From contig NC_083597.1 of the NCBI RefSeq assembly GCF_020882245.1, positions 40,898,652 to 40,962,651 on the forward strand: a stretch of 64,000 nt of DNA, given 5' to 3'. The first letter of the stretch is position 1. Each line of letters starts with the position of its first letter. Position numbers and translations under genes: made by a program. The notes beneath the pieces are model-generated. The model was not told the DNA's origin. It worked only from the letters and a program-made list of their open reading frames with translations, and did no database searches. Origin of the DNA: Rhopalosiphum padi. Lineage: Eukaryota > Arthropoda > Insecta > Hemiptera > Aphididae. Of the stretch, positions 62,201 through 64,000 are shown piece after piece.

Positions 62201-64000
62201 TATATGCAGGACGGCAGGACGATTTACAAGCAATACTAAGTGAAGAAGATATTTGAGATAATGAGATATGACGATTTCAATACTTAAGTAATTAGACATA
62301 ATGAAAATACTAAGTACTAAGGTATAATATGTAGTTAAAAATAATAAATATTTTGAGTAAAATGAAAAATTCCGAAAAATCAAAATAATTTAAATATATT
62401 TATGATATCAGAGGACAAAATGGAGGTGAAGAGACCTGGCGAATCAGTCTGTATAGACATATAGATTTAGTTAGATATTATACGGATGTATCATTATTAT
62501 TTTGTACTGTTATGGGTTTGGTTTAGTTTATCTGTGAATAATATGTTTTTAGAGCCATGTCACGTTTCAGTACATTATTACGCGTTAAAACAATATTATT
62601 ATTGTCGTGTCCTTGTTCGTACCGACCTACTTTGCCCATAAATTTTGGTTCACCGAAATATTACGATATAATATAATAACATCCGATCTTCAAACGTGCG
62701 GCATAGTTGGTGTAGCAAATCATATGTGTGATCAATGATACAGACTGCAATGCGATATTAGAGTACTAATACACATTTTTGGCATACACCCACTACCTAT
62801 AGGCAATGTTGGCAATTATCTACATAAAAATGTATATACATTTATTAACTTATATAGATAATGATGTTATAATTTACCTAGTGTTTAATTTTGATAAAAG
62901 TGGGATTATTTAGATAATTTAAATATTATAGCACTCCTACAAAAATTAAATTAACAAATTCCACAACTTTTTTTTTTATTGACTATATTATAAACAGTAA
63001 TTATGAACATGTTAATGTAACTATAAAGTATAAATGAATAAAATCAATGTTACTAAACATTAAAATAATATAATGAGAAAAATTGTACAATATATTAATT
63101 TCTCGTTATTATTGTTAATAACAACATTGTTATGATAAAAAACGTACGTGGTGTAGTCTGCGAGCCAAAATTAAATATTAGAAAATAGTCGATTGTATAT
63201 TATTTAGTATTTATGTGTCTTAAATATTTAAGATGAAGTTAATAAGTTCATTATAAGTGGCTATAGCTCATTAATGCATAAAATAAGCATTTTATAAGAT
63301 TTATTCAGAACTAATATTTATCCTTATTTTTTCTTAGTTAGTTTGTATTTAAATGTATGAAATATTGTAAGCATAATATGTTTTTATGTATTTTTATCAT
63401 AAATAGTATACCATCATCCTTCATGTCATTAGAAACCTATACAATAAAAATAATAATAAAAATAAGTATAAAAACAATAAAAATGGTATTTACAATGTTA
63501 TCTAAATAAATTCCACTATAATATAATTATTTTTATCCATATATTTTTTTTGCTACCAGTATTCTATTTAATTTACATGATTGTACTTCTAATGAGGATC
63601 CGTCGTTTATTTTCTGCTAAAATTTTTATAAAATAATGTTAACTATGTCTAGATTTTTAACTTTTCTTGTGTATATTCGTATTATTTTAACCTGTACTTT
63701 AGGCCAAGGCCCGTTACGTTAGAAAATTAAATAAATAAACTGTTATTCAGTTATCTATTCCCAACACTGCCTAAAGAGTATTATTGTAAATACTATAAGT
63801 ACGGGTTGTCAATACGCACAAGTATGCCAAGTCTTGATCTGGCATGGTTTTCAATTTTTCATCTCACACGTATTGAAATTCAATTGAAATACATATGGTT
63901 TTGAGTAATCGATCCATCAAAACTATATACTATGCATACGCAGTATTCATATAATTTCATAGTCATCACAGCACCGGATTCGCACATCCGAGTACCTCCA
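59223..64000. other. AT-rich right flank, no gene seen
   Basis: Starts with an A-rich block (59.28-59.75 kb) and a TA run at 59905-59926. The rest is AT-rich. A less AT-rich patch at 61.44-61.70 kb and the last 60 bases give no readable product. Open frames (59764-60000, 60641-60853, 62156-62383) are low-complexity hydrophobic strings. No neuroligin exon was recognised. Confidence 0.6.
59905..59926. repeat. (TA)n microsatellite
   Basis: About eleven TA units. Confidence 0.9.

Noticed and set aside
63960..64000. GC-richer last bases that resemble part of a tRNA arm
   Set aside because: No cloverleaf can be drawn and the sequence is cut by the window end.
1..64000. CRISPR arrays, rRNA or tRNA genes, bacterial operons
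   Set aside because: None was seen. The sequence is eukaryotic nuclear DNA, and the short direct repeats present are microsatellites.

Overview
This is AT-rich invertebrate DNA from one large chromosome. The window most likely comes from an insect, and an aphid fits best: there is a strong A/T bias, there are many ATT and TA microsatellites, introns are short to very long, TTAGG telomere-type tracts are present, and there is an unmistakable insect-type neuroligin exon. No bacterial, viral or organellar gene set was seen. The species assignment is an inference, not a proof.

Layout. 1-4487 is AT-rich, with a GC-richer patch at about 2.7-3.1 kb that could hold a distal promoter or 5' exon. 4488-5083 is a very GC-rich exon. 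It holds the signal peptide and the first part of the esterase-like domain of a neuroligin, and ends in a perfect GTAAGT donor. No other neuroligin exon is recognisable, so the remaining ~59 kb is best read as the start of a giant first coding intron.

Inside that presumed intron, on the opposite strand, I can assemble a 12-exon gene model at 35667-25831. It encodes a 551-residue secreted protein of unknown family. It has a signal peptide, two basic or furin-like processing sites and cysteines spread along the rest. Every junction has GT-AG ends and all phases fit. The longest exon, at 26407-26813, is open for 135 codons. I do not recognise the protein, and this is the main novelty candidate. 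A second, weaker set of minus-strand exon-like segments lies at 44.0-44.9 kb.

Mobile DNA. 56423-59214 is a complete hAT transposon with a perfect 8-bp target duplication, 13-bp inverted repeats, subterminal CGGGAC repeats and an intact 646-codon BED-finger/hAT transposase on the minus strand. 37139-38011 is a non-autonomous hAT-type element with a perfect 8-bp target duplication and a different terminal repeat. 39.37-39.78 kb is a decayed jockey-like reverse-transcriptase tail. 21.14-21.38 kb may be an RNase H-like relic of another non-LTR element.

The rest is mostly AT-rich intergenic or intronic sequence with simple repeats, two interstitial telomere-type tracts (7.74 and 43.78 kb), and CpG-richer islands at 10.2-11.9, 47.6-48.7 and 50.8-52.1 kb that may be promoters. 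No tRNA, rRNA or CRISPR was seen.
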